Shown: piece after piece, positions 55,469 to 62,987 of the stretch
Layout: the number at the start of each line of letters is the position of its first letter
Numbering within the stretch: position 1 is the stretch's first letter
Assembly: GCF_019898765.1 (NCBI RefSeq)
Contig: NZ_JAIOKB010000002.1
Location: forward strand, 1 to 64,000
DNA from: Sphingomonas yunnanensis
GTDB lineage: Bacteria > Pseudomonadota > Alphaproteobacteria > Sphingomonadales > Sphingomonadaceae
Length of the DNA stretch: 64,000 nucleotides
Direction of reading: 5' to 3'
Notes under the pieces: generated by a model
Told to the model about the DNA's origin: nothing
The model's database searches: none
The model's input: only the letters and a program-made list of their open reading frames with translations
Position numbers and translations under genes: made by a program

Positions 55469-57946
55469 TCAGAACCCCGCGCTGATCGTGGCGAACACCT
55501 GGCGCGGCGCGACCGGGAAGAAATTGTAGGTCCCGCTCGCCGCGCCGATGCTGATCGTGCTGGCGCCGCGCTGATCGGTGAGGTTGGTGACGTTGAGGCT
55601 CACCCCCAGCTTCTTCGCCAGCCCCTCGCCCGACACCGGCATGTCGAAGCCGATCCGCCCCGACAGCGTAAAATAGCCCTTCACGCTGAGGTCGTTGGTG
55701 TAGGTGGCGTAGCGCTTGCCGATATAGTCGCCGATCAGCTGCAGCTCGACGCCCTCGGTGCCGATCGTCGCCACCGTCTTGTTGAGCCACTCGGGCGAGC
55801 CCGGCACCTTCTTGCCCGCGGTCGGCACCACGGTCTGCGCGGCGCCGGTGGTGTAATCATTGTCGTAGCGCGAGTTGTTGTACGACAGCGCATTGTAGAG
55901 CGAGAAGATGGAGCCGAAGCGGAGCGTGCCGGCGACGTCGACGCCGTCGGTCGTCACGCTGCCGACGTTGGCGAGGATGGTCGCGCCGCTCGCCACCGCG
56001 CTGATCGTCTGGGTCGGGCTGACGCCCAGCAGACGGTTCGAGAAGTCGACGTGGTAATAGCTGATCTGGCCCTCGAAGCCCGTGATCGGGCCGAGATCGA
56101 GCGCGCGGCGGGTGCGCACGCCGCCCTCGTAGGTCCAGCTCGTCTCTGGCTTGGTCTGGTCCTTGAACGCCTCGAACAACGTCTGGCTGCCCAGCGCGAA
56201 GGGCGACAGGCCCGCCGCCGCGCTGGTCTGGAACTGACGCGTGTTCTTCTGCGCGTTGACGAAGATCTGCTCGCTCGCGGTGACGTCCCACAAGGCGCCG
56301 ATCTGAGGCAGGAACCATGTGTCAGTATTGAGCCGACCGACCGGCAGCTCGCGCGAGCCGGTGAACGAACCCGGGATCGGCTGGATCGGCACCGCCTGGC
56401 GCGCCTTCTGGAAGGTGCTCTTGACGCCGGCCTGGACCAGCAGCGTCGGCACGATCTGCCACGCGTCCTGGATATGCGCCTGGATCTCCTCGACGCGCAC
56501 CTCGCTGCCATATTGCGTGATCAGCGGGTCGGCGTAGCTGTTGGGGCGACGGTAGACCGAGCTGGGGTCGTTGATGTCGAAGGCGTACCAGCGGCGGTAG
56601 CTCGACGAGCTCTGCCGCTCGTACCAGCCGCCCAGTTCGATCTGGTGGTCGCCGAGCTCGACCTTGAGCGTCGACAGGCCGCCGTAGCGATCGATGCGAT
56701 ATTCGGTGGTGCGCGTCGCCAGCCCCGAGTTGCCGAAGATCGTCGACAGCCGCGCGAGGTTGGTCGTCGAGGTCGGGCTGCTGCCGGCGGCGCCCGGGTA
56801 ATAATAAGAGAACAGCAGCGGCAGGCCGGCGGCGGTGATCGGTCCGGCGATGATGCCGACGCCGTCATTATGGTGGAAATACACCTGGTTCGACCAGGTC
56901 ACCCGATCGGTCGCGCGCCAGTCGTATTTGGCATAGCCGAGATAGTCGGTGCGCAGCGCGCCGCCGTAATAATTGCTGTAGTTGCTACCCGCCGCGGTGT
57001 AGCTCGGCGCGCCGTTGTACGCATATTGGTTGTTGAAATACTTGAGCGTGTTGGTCAGGTCTGAGTAGAGGAACGGGCGGATATAGGGCTGGTAGGTCTG
57101 CGTCGCGGAGACGACGGTGGCGTCTTCGTTGGGCTCGGTCTTGTCGGAATAAGCGAAATAGGCGGTCAGCTTGCCGCGGCTGTCCTCGTGCACCAGCTTG
57201 GCGTTGCCCTGCCAGCCGTTCTGATAGCCGTTGAAGTCCCACGCCCGCGCGCGCTGGCGCGCGCCCGAGACGTAGAGGCGCGTGTTCTGCCCGATGTCGC
57301 CGCTGTCGAGGCGGAGATAGGAGCGCGTCGCCTGGTAGCTGCCAACGGTCTGCGCCGCGGTGAGGCCGAAGTCGGCGCGCGGATCGCTCGAGAAAGTGTC
57401 GATCGTACCGCCGAGATTGCTGGTCGAGGCGGTGCCGAGGTCGCCCGCGCCCGAGGCGAGCGTGACGCGGCCGACATTCTCCGAGATGATCGCGCGTTGC
57501 GGGCTCAGCCCGTTGTAATTGCCGTATTGCTGATCGCCGAGCGGGACGCCGTCGAGCGTGTAGCCGAGCTGCTGCGCGTTGAAGCCGTGGATGAAGAGCG
57601 AGATGTTCTGCTCGTTGTTGCCCCACGGATCGGCGGTGAGATAGGTCACGCCGGGCAGCGTCTGCAGCGCCTTGAGCGGGCTGATGCCGGGCAGGATCTT
57701 CTGGATCTCGACGCTGCCGATCTGGGTCACCGAGCGGGTCACCGCGCCGGTGACGACGACGTCGGTGGCGGCGGTGTCGTCGGTCGTCGCCGGGTCGGCG
57801 CCGGGTGCGGGATCCGCGGGCGCGGCGGCGGCGGTCGCAGACGCGGCGCCGGTGCCGTCGCGCACGATCTGCGAGTCCTGCGCCGCGGCGGGCGCCACCG
57901 GGAGGGCGAGTGCGGCCGCGCCGGCGAGCAGCATCCTACGGTTCAT
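55469..57946 (-). CDS. TonB-dependent receptor
   Basis: The 825-residue outer-membrane receptor has a signal peptide (LLAGAAALALPVAPAAAQ), a linker with a possible TonB-box region (DVVVTGAVTRSV) and a plug domain (KALQTLPGVTYLTADPWGNN, LFIHGFNAQQLGYTLDGVPL, GRVTLASGAGDLG). The barrel follows, with the usual final strand VFATISAGF ending in Phe. Such receptors import siderophores, cobalamin, sugars or aromatic compounds; none is indicated by neighbours. It is a monocistronic gene flanked by family A repeats on both sides. Confidence 0.93.
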   Translation of the reverse strand: MNRRMLLAGAAALALPVAPAAAQDSQIVRDGTGAASATAAAAPADPAPGADPATTDDTAATDVVVTGAVTRSVTQIGSVEIQKILPGISPLKALQTLPGVTYLTADPWGNNEQNISLFIHGFNAQQLGYTLDGVPLGDQQYGNYNGLSPQRAIISENVGRVTLASGAGDLGTASTSNLGGTIDTFSSDPRADFGLTAAQTVGSYQATRSYLRLDSGDIGQNTRLYVSGARQRARAWDFNGYQNGWQGNAKLVHEDSRGKLTAYFAYSDKTEPNEDATVVSATQTYQPYIRPFLYSDLTNTLKYFNNQYAYNGAPSYTAAGSNYSNYYGGALRTDYLGYAKYDWRATDRVTWSNQVYFHHNDGVGIIAGPITAAGLPLLFSYYYPGAAGSSPTSTTNLARLSTIFGNSGLATRTTEYRIDRYGGLSTLKVELGDHQIELGGWYERQSSSSYRRWYAFDINDPSSVYRRPNSYADPLITQYGSEVRVEEIQAHIQDAWQIVPTLLVQAGVKSTFQKARQAVPIQPIPGSFTGSRELPVGRLNTDTWFLPQIGALWDVTASEQIFVNAQKNTRQFQTSAAAGLSPFALGSQTLFEAFKDQTKPETSWTYEGGVRTRRALDLGPITGFEGQISYYHVDFSNRLLGVSPTQTISAVASGATILANVGSVTTDGVDVAGTLRFGSIFSLYNALSYNNSRYDNDYTTGAAQTVVPTAGKKVPGSPEWLNKTVATIGTEGVELQLIGDYIGKRYATYTNDLSVKGYFTLSGRIGFDMPVSGEGLAKKLGVSLNVTNLTDQRGASTISIGAASGTYNFFPVAPRQVFATISAGF

Positions 57947-58086
57947 GTGATCGTTCCCCAGCGGGCGCTGATCCGCCCGTCTGCGCTTCGCTGTGCGAGC
58001 GTCATCTTGCGGCGCGATGACGTTACTGGGTCAGTTCAATGACATGCGGTGGGTAGATCGCGGCGCGGCGCTTCTTCCTTCTTCCG

Positions 58087-58178
58087 TCATCCTGAACTTG
58101 TTTCGGGATCCACCGTGCCGCGCACTCAGGAGGTGCGGCGCTTGCGGCACGGTGGATCCTGAAACGAGTTCAGGATGA
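58087..58178. repeat. Family A palindromic repeat with the longest arms
   Basis: TCATCCTGAACTTGTTTCGG..CCACCGTGCCGC at 58087-58121 and its near-complement at 58144-58178 give arms of 35 bases, loop about 22 bases. It lies between the TonB receptor start and the adenosine kinase stop. Confidence 0.85.
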
Positions 58179-58216
58179 CGACAACGGCGGCATGAGCGGC
58201 TGGGGGCCTCCTCCCC

Positions 58217-59209
58217 TCACACCGTCGCGGTGATCGCCTTCAGGTCGACGATCGGGCGCGCGCCGAAATGCTGGATCACCTCGGCGGCGCAGATCGCGCC
58301 GAGCGTCAGCGATGCCTGGAGCGACGTGCCGCGCGCCTGGCCGAACAGGAAGCCCGCCGCGAACAGGTCGCCCGCGCCGGTGGTGTCGACCACCTTGTCG
58401 ATCGGCTGTGCCGGCACCGTCACGCGCTCGTCGCCCGCGATCGCGGTGGCCCCGCGCTCGCTCAGCGTGACGACGACCAGCGGCACCTTGTCCTTCACCG
58501 CCGCGATCGCCGCCTCAACGTCGCCCGTCTCGGTCAGCGACATGATCTCCGCCTCGTTGGCGAACAGCAGGTCGATCGACCCGGCGTCGATCAGTGCGTG
58601 GAAGGCGGCGCGGTGGCGGTCGATGACGAACTCGGCGGAGAGCGTGAAGGCCACCTTGCGCCCCGCCGCGCGCGCGACGTCGATCGCGGCGCGCATCGCC
58701 GCGCGCGGCTCCTCCGGATCCCACAGATAGCCCTCGAGATAGAGGTAGCGCGCGTCCGCGATCAGCGCGCGGTCCAGCGCCGCCTCGGGCAGATAGTGCG
58801 AGGCGCCGAGGAAGGTGTTCATCGTGCGCTGCCCGTCGGGCGTGACGAAGATCAGGCAGCGGCCGGTGGTCGGCGCGCCGGCGCGCGCGGGCGTGTCGAA
58901 GCGGATGCCCGCGGCGCGGATGTCGTGCGCGAAGACGTCGCCGAGCTGGTCGTCGGCGACCTGGCCGATGAAGGCGCAGGACGCGCCCAGCGCCGCCATG
59001 CCCGCGATCGTGTTCGCCGCCGAGCCGCCCGACACCTCCTGCCCTGGCCCCATCCTGGCGTAGAGCGTGTCCGCCTCCTCGGGCGAGAAGACCAACGCCA
59101 TCGCCCCCTTGGTCATGCCGTTCTCGACGACGAAGGCGTCGCTCGCGGGCGAGAGGATGTCGACGATGGCGTTGCCGATCGCGACGACGTCGTAGCGGGG
59201 TTCGGTCAA
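58217..59209 (-). CDS. Adenosine kinase (PfkB family)
   Basis: The 330-residue carbohydrate-kinase-fold protein has DVVAIGNAIVDILSPASDAF, GGSAANTIAGMAALG, MNTFLGASHYL, LLFANEAEIMSLT and the ATP/catalytic motif VVDTTGAGDLFAAGFLFG with the catalytic Asp. This pattern matches alphaproteobacterial adenosine kinases, which salvage adenosine to AMP; other sugar kinases of the family are less likely because of the start motif. The TTG start is supported by CAGGA eight bases upstream; no ATG is near. Confidence 0.9.
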   Translation of the reverse strand: MTEPRYDVVAIGNAIVDILSPASDAFVVENGMTKGAMALVFSPEEADTLYARMGPGQEVSGGSAANTIAGMAALGASCAFIGQVADDQLGDVFAHDIRAAGIRFDTPARAGAPTTGRCLIFVTPDGQRTMNTFLGASHYLPEAALDRALIADARYLYLEGYLWDPEEPRAAMRAAIDVARAAGRKVAFTLSAEFVIDRHRAAFHALIDAGSIDLLFANEAEIMSLTETGDVEAAIAAVKDKVPLVVVTLSERGATAIAGDERVTVPAQPIDKVVDTTGAGDLFAAGFLFGQARGTSLQASLTLGAICAAEVIQHFGARPIVDLKAITATV

Positions 59210-59298
59210 GGGGTTGGTCCTGCTGTCCGGGAAAGCGCCCGCCTATCCGCCGCCCGCGGCTTGCGCAACCGCGGCGCAGGGCGCATCGCTGCGCGACG

Positions 59299-59967
59299 AT
59301 GCTGCGCGCGCTGCTGCTCTCGATCGGTCAGCTCGGCGACCCGCCGGTGCTGCGCGTGCTGGCGCAGTCGCTGACGGTGACGCTGGCACTGTTCGCCGCG
59401 CTGGCGCTCGGCCTGTGGTGGCTGGTCGACGCCGCGCTCGCGGGCTGGGCCTATCACGGCGCGATGGCGGGGCTGGCGGCGGTGGTGGTCTCCGCGCTGG
59501 CCTTCTGGCTGCTGTTCCGCGCGGTCGCGATCCTGGTGGTCGGGCTGTTCGTCGATCGCATCGTCGCGGCGGTCGAGCGGCGTCATTATCCCGACGCGGC
59601 GGCGAGCGCGCGCGAGGTGCCGCTGCCGCGCGGGGTGGCGATGGGACTCGGCTCGGCAGCGCGCTTCGTCATGATCAACCTGCTGCTGCTGCCGGTCTAT
59701 CTCGCGCTGCTCGTTACCGGGGTGGGCACCGCGGCCCTGTTCTTCCTGGTCAATGCCTGGCTGCTCGGGCGCGACCTCGGTGACATGGTCGCGGCGCGCC
59801 ACCTGCCGCGCGCGGCGATGCGAGACTGGCGCGCGGCCACCGCCGGGCGGCGCTTCGTGCTGGGGCTTGCCGGCACCGCGCTGTTCGTGGTTCCGCTGCT
59901 CAACGTCCTCGCTCCCGTGCTCGGCGCGGCGATGGCGACCCACCTCTATCACGGAGCCCGCCGATGA
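59299..59967 (+). CDS. EI24 domain membrane protein (CysZ-like)
   Basis: The 222-residue protein has four to five membrane helices: LAQSLTVTLALFAALALGLW, GLAAVVVSALAFWLLFRAVA, FVMINLLLLPVYLALLVTGV and FVLGLAGTALFVVPLLNVLA. The VGLFVDRIVAAVERRHYP segment and FLVNAWLLGRDLGDMVAAR are typical of the EI24/CysZ family; CysZ is a sulfate permease, but this distant member cannot be assigned to sulfate. Its stop overlaps the lipoprotein gene start (ATGA), so they form an operon. Confidence 0.85.
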   Translation: MLRALLLSIGQLGDPPVLRVLAQSLTVTLALFAALALGLWWLVDAALAGWAYHGAMAGLAAVVVSALAFWLLFRAVAILVVGLFVDRIVAAVERRHYPDAAASAREVPLPRGVAMGLGSAARFVMINLLLLPVYLALLVTGVGTAALFFLVNAWLLGRDLGDMVAARHLPRAAMRDWRAATAGRRFVLGLAGTALFVVPLLNVLAPVLGAAMATHLYHGARR

Positions 59968-60344
59968 TCCCGTCCCGCCGTCTCGCCGCGCTGCTCCCCG
60001 CGCTCGCGATCGCGGGCTGTACCGCGACGGCGCCGACCACCGCGCCGAGGCCGCAGCCGGTGGCGGCGGCGCTGCCGAGCGTGGGACTGGAGAGCGTGAT
60101 CGGCCAGGACGCCGCAGCGCTGGTGCGCAGCTTCGGCCCGCCCGACGCCGATGTGCGCGAGGGGACCGCGCGCAAGCTGCAATTCTCCAGCGCGATCTGC
60201 ATCCTGGACGCCTATCTCTACCCGCCCAGCACGGGCAGCGGCGAGGCCAAGGTGACCTGGGTCGACTCGCGCCAGCGCGACGGTCGCTCGATCGATCGCG
60301 CAAGCTGCGTCGCGGCGCTGGCGCGGCGAGAGGGCGGGAGATAG
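59964..60344 (+). CDS. Predicted small lipoprotein of unknown function
   Basis: The 126-residue protein has a lipoprotein signal (LAALLPALAIAGC) with the lipobox Cys at residue 19. A Pro/Thr-rich linker leads to a compact domain beginning LESVIGQDAAALVRSFGPPD. The form IG..A.LVR.FG.PD and the later LDAYLYPP recall the SmpA/OmlA-like fold, but the match is weak. It overlaps the EI24 gene by four bases. A family C repeat follows. Confidence 0.7.
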   Translation: MIPSRRLAALLPALAIAGCTATAPTTAPRPQPVAAALPSVGLESVIGQDAAALVRSFGPPDADVREGTARKLQFSSAICILDAYLYPPSTGSGEAKVTWVDSRQRDGRSIDRASCVAALARREGGR

Positions 60345-60413
60345 CGAGGAGCGTCGAGCGGGCGGCATCCGAAAGCGAGAGCGACGGCTCCCCCGCCGCT
60401 GCGACTCTAGCAG

Positions 60414-60551
60414 ATTCTCCCCGCTCGCGGGGAGGGGGACCAGCCGCAGGCTGGTGGAGGGGGGCTTCCGCGAGCGTTGCGCTGCGTGGAGAACCCCCGC
60501 CACCACCCGGCTGCGCCGGGCGGTCCCCCTCCCCGCCACGTGGGGAGGATC
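60414..60551. repeat. Family C double-hairpin repeat, copy 3
   Basis: TTCTCCCCGC..GCGGGGAGGGGG and ACCAGCC..GGCTGGTGGAGGGG make the left half; CCCCGCCACCACCCGGC..GCCGGG and GGTCCCCCTCCCCGC..GGGGAGG the mirrored right half. This copy shows most clearly that each half holds two hairpins. It lies between the lipoprotein gene and the ABC transporter genes. Confidence 0.75.
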
Positions 60552-60644
60552 GCCGGGGGAGCACGCGTACCCGGGTCACCCCACCTCGCCGCTGGCCCCG
60601 GCGCGCGCACTCGCCTAGGCTCGGTCGCGACAAGGGGACGTCGG

Positions 60645-61559
60645 GTGGCGGATAACGGGATCGCGGTCAGTGCCGAGGCGCTGGTGAAACGCTATGGCGA
60701 GCGCCGCGTGGTCGACGGCGTCGATCTCACGGTGCCCGCGGGCGCGATCTACGGCGTGCTCGGCCCCAACGGCGCGGGCAAGACCACGACGCTGCGCATG
60801 CTGCTCGGCATCATCGAACCCGATTCCGGCCGGCGCCGCCTGCTCGGCAGCGACGCCCCGCGCGACGTCGGCGACCGCGTCGGCTACCTCCCCGAGGAGC
60901 GCGGCCTCTACCCCTCGATGACCGCACGCGAGGCGATCGCCTTCATGGGCGCGCTGCGCGGGCTGGAGTGGCGCACCGGCCGCGCGCGCGCCGCCGAGCT
61001 GCTCGAGGCGGCCGGGCTGGGCCACGCGATCGACGGCAAAATCCGCAAGCTCTCCAAAGGCATGGCGCAGCTGGTCCAGCTGCTCGGCGCGGTCGTCCAC
61101 CGCCCCGACCTGCTCGTGCTCGACGAGCCCTTCTCCGGGCTCGACCCGGTCAACCAGGAGCGGCTGGAGGCGCTGATCCGCGCCGAGCAGGCGCGCGGCG
61201 CCACCATCCTCTTCTCCACCCACGTCATGCAGCACGCGCAGCGGCTGTGCGACCGGCTCGCGATCATCGCGCGCGGGCAGCGCCGCTTCGAGGGCACGGT
61301 CGACGAGGCGCGCGCGCTGCTGCCGCAGCACGTCCATTACGTGCCCCACCGCGCCGACCCGGCGATCGCCGCGCTGCTCCCTGCCGACGCGCGCGGCGAC
61401 GGCGAGGGCTGGCGCTTCCAGCTGCCGAGCGACGGGATCGAGGCGGTGCTCACCCGGCTGATCGCCGCCGGGCACGGTATCGCCGGCCTGTCGATCGAGC
61501 GACCCGGCCTGCACGAGGCGTTCGTCCGCGTGGTCGGCGAGCAGGAGGCGCGCGCGTGA
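60645..61559 (+). CDS. ABC transporter ATP-binding protein (NatA-like)
   Basis: The 304-residue ATPase has Walker A VLGPNGAGKTTTLRMLLGII, signature IRKLSKGMAQLVQLL, Walker B LLVLDEPFSGLDPV and switch His in FSTHVMQHA. A C-terminal extension of about 80 residues ends the protein, as in the NatA/CcmA-type exporters. GTG 60645 is chosen because AAGGGGA lies upstream and the conserved AEALVKRYGERRVVDGVDL begins shortly after. It overlaps the permease gene by four bases (GTGA). Confidence 0.92.
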   Translation: MADNGIAVSAEALVKRYGERRVVDGVDLTVPAGAIYGVLGPNGAGKTTTLRMLLGIIEPDSGRRRLLGSDAPRDVGDRVGYLPEERGLYPSMTAREAIAFMGALRGLEWRTGRARAAELLEAAGLGHAIDGKIRKLSKGMAQLVQLLGAVVHRPDLLVLDEPFSGLDPVNQERLEALIRAEQARGATILFSTHVMQHAQRLCDRLAIIARGQRRFEGTVDEARALLPQHVHYVPHRADPAIAALLPADARGDGEGWRFQLPSDGIEAVLTRLIAAGHGIAGLSIERPGLHEAFVRVVGEQEARA

Positions 61560-62797
61560 CCCAGCTTCGCCGCCATCTCCGCCAGACGCTGACGATCGCG
61601 CGCCGGGACTTCGTCGCCACCGTCTTCACTCCGATCTTCCTGCTGTTCCTGTTCGCGCCGCTGATCATGGCCTCGTTCGGTGCGGTCGGCGGCATGGGCG
61701 CGGCGAGCGCGTCGGACAGCTCCGCCGCGCGCACCCGGCTGGTCGTGCTGTTCCCCGAGCCGGCGGCGCGGCGCGTGCTCGACGCCGACGCGCGCTGGCG
61801 GCCGCTGCTCGCCGGCGACTCGCGCCAGCCGCGCGTGGAGGCGCGCGCCCCCGCCGCCGACCGCGCGCACCAGGCTGCGGCGACTCTCGCCGAGGGCGCG
61901 CACGGCCATGACTCGGTCGACGTCGCCGCGGTGCTCTACGGCACGCTCGACCGCCCCGCGGTCCTCTACGCCGCGGGTGCTGGCGGGAGCGCGCGCTATC
62001 TCGCCGGCCTCGCGCGCGACGCCGCTTTGGCCGAACGCGCCGGTACCGTTCCTGCTAAGGCGACGCTCACCTCGGTGCAGACCGACGCGCCGTCGCAGGG
62101 CGTGCGCAAGGCGACCGGCTTCTTCGCGGTCTTCGGCATCTTCTTCCTCACCCTCTTTCTCTCCGGCCAGGTCGCCGGCACCATGGCGGAGGAACGCAAC
62201 AACAAGGTGATCGAGGTGCTCGCCGCCGCGGTGCCGCTGGAGAGCGTGTTTCTCGGCAAGTTGGTCGGCATGTTCGGCGTGGCGGTGCTGTTCGTCACCT
62301 TCTGGGGCGTGGTGATCAGCCAGCTCGGCGGGCTCCTGCCTGGCGACGTCGGCGACTCGCTGCGCACGCTCGCCCCCGCGGTGGGCGGCGGCTGGTTCGC
62401 GCTGCTGTTCGGCGGCTATTTCACCATGGCCTATCTGCTGCTCGGCTCGGTCTTCCTCGGCGTCGGCGCGCAGGCCGCGACGATGCGCGAGATCCAGATG
62501 CTCTCGCTACCGATCACGATCGTACAGGTGGCGATGTTCGCGCTCTCCTCGGCGGCGGTGTCACACCCCGGCAGCTGGGTGGCGACGCTCGCCGAGCTGT
62601 TCCCGCTGTCGTCGCCGTTCGCGATGGCGGGGCGCGCGGCGAGCGACTCAGCGCTGTGGCCGCACGTCGCCGCGCTGGCGTGGCAGGCGCTGTGGGTGGC
62701 GATCTTCATCACCGTCGGCGCGCGGCTGTTCCGTCGCGGCGTGCTCCAGTCGGGCAGCCCGACTCCGGTGTGGAAGCGGCTGCTCCGACGCCGCTGA
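61556..62797 (+). CDS. ABC transporter permease (NatB-like)
   Basis: The 413-residue permease starts TQLRRHLRQTLTIARRDFVA, followed by the first helix (PIFLLFLFAPLIMASFG). A large extracytoplasmic domain of about 150 residues comes next, then five helices (FFAVFGIFFLTLFLSGQVAG, LVGMFGVAVLFVTFWGVVIS and others). EERNNKVIEVLAAAVPLESVF is the characteristic motif of this ABC-2 subfamily. With the ATPase it probably forms a two-protein exporter; the NatAB sodium exporter is a relative, but substrate here is unknown. GTG start overlaps the ATPase stop. Confidence 0.88.
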   Translation: MTQLRRHLRQTLTIARRDFVATVFTPIFLLFLFAPLIMASFGAVGGMGAASASDSSAARTRLVVLFPEPAARRVLDADARWRPLLAGDSRQPRVEARAPAADRAHQAAATLAEGAHGHDSVDVAAVLYGTLDRPAVLYAAGAGGSARYLAGLARDAALAERAGTVPAKATLTSVQTDAPSQGVRKATGFFAVFGIFFLTLFLSGQVAGTMAEERNNKVIEVLAAAVPLESVFLGKLVGMFGVAVLFVTFWGVVISQLGGLLPGDVGDSLRTLAPAVGGGWFALLFGGYFTMAYLLLGSVFLGVGAQAATMREIQMLSLPITIVQVAMFALSSAAVSHPGSWVATLAELFPLSSPFAMAGRAASDSALWPHVAALAWQALWVAIFITVGARLFRRGVLQSGSPTPVWKRLLRRR

Positions 62798-62877
62798 GCG
62801 AGGCGAGGCGGCACCGTATACGGCATCCTCGCTGTCGCTTTTTTGCAACGCTCCGCGACTGTGTTGCAGCGCAGGAC

Positions 62878-62889
62878 GAAAGCGCTTTC
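62878..62889. promoter_or_regulatory. Candidate LacI/GalR-family operator
   Basis: GAAAGCGCTTTC is a perfect 12-base palindrome with the central GC typical of LacI-family sites. It lies 98 bases before the Oar-like receptor start. CATAAT at 62907 could be a -10 element just downstream. The regulator is not in the window. Confidence 0.4.
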
Positions 62890-62987
62890 CGCTGTCATGT
62901 AAGAGACATAATCGGACGTCATCGGCGCGCCCAACGACGACGAATTCCGTCGCGCACCAGGCCATGCGCCATAGGGGACATCTTCCG

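Noticed and set aside
62814..62846. CCGTATACGG palindrome plus T-run after the ABC permease as a terminator
   Set aside because: The short palindrome and the T-run are about 20 bases apart, so they do not form a normal intrinsic terminator.
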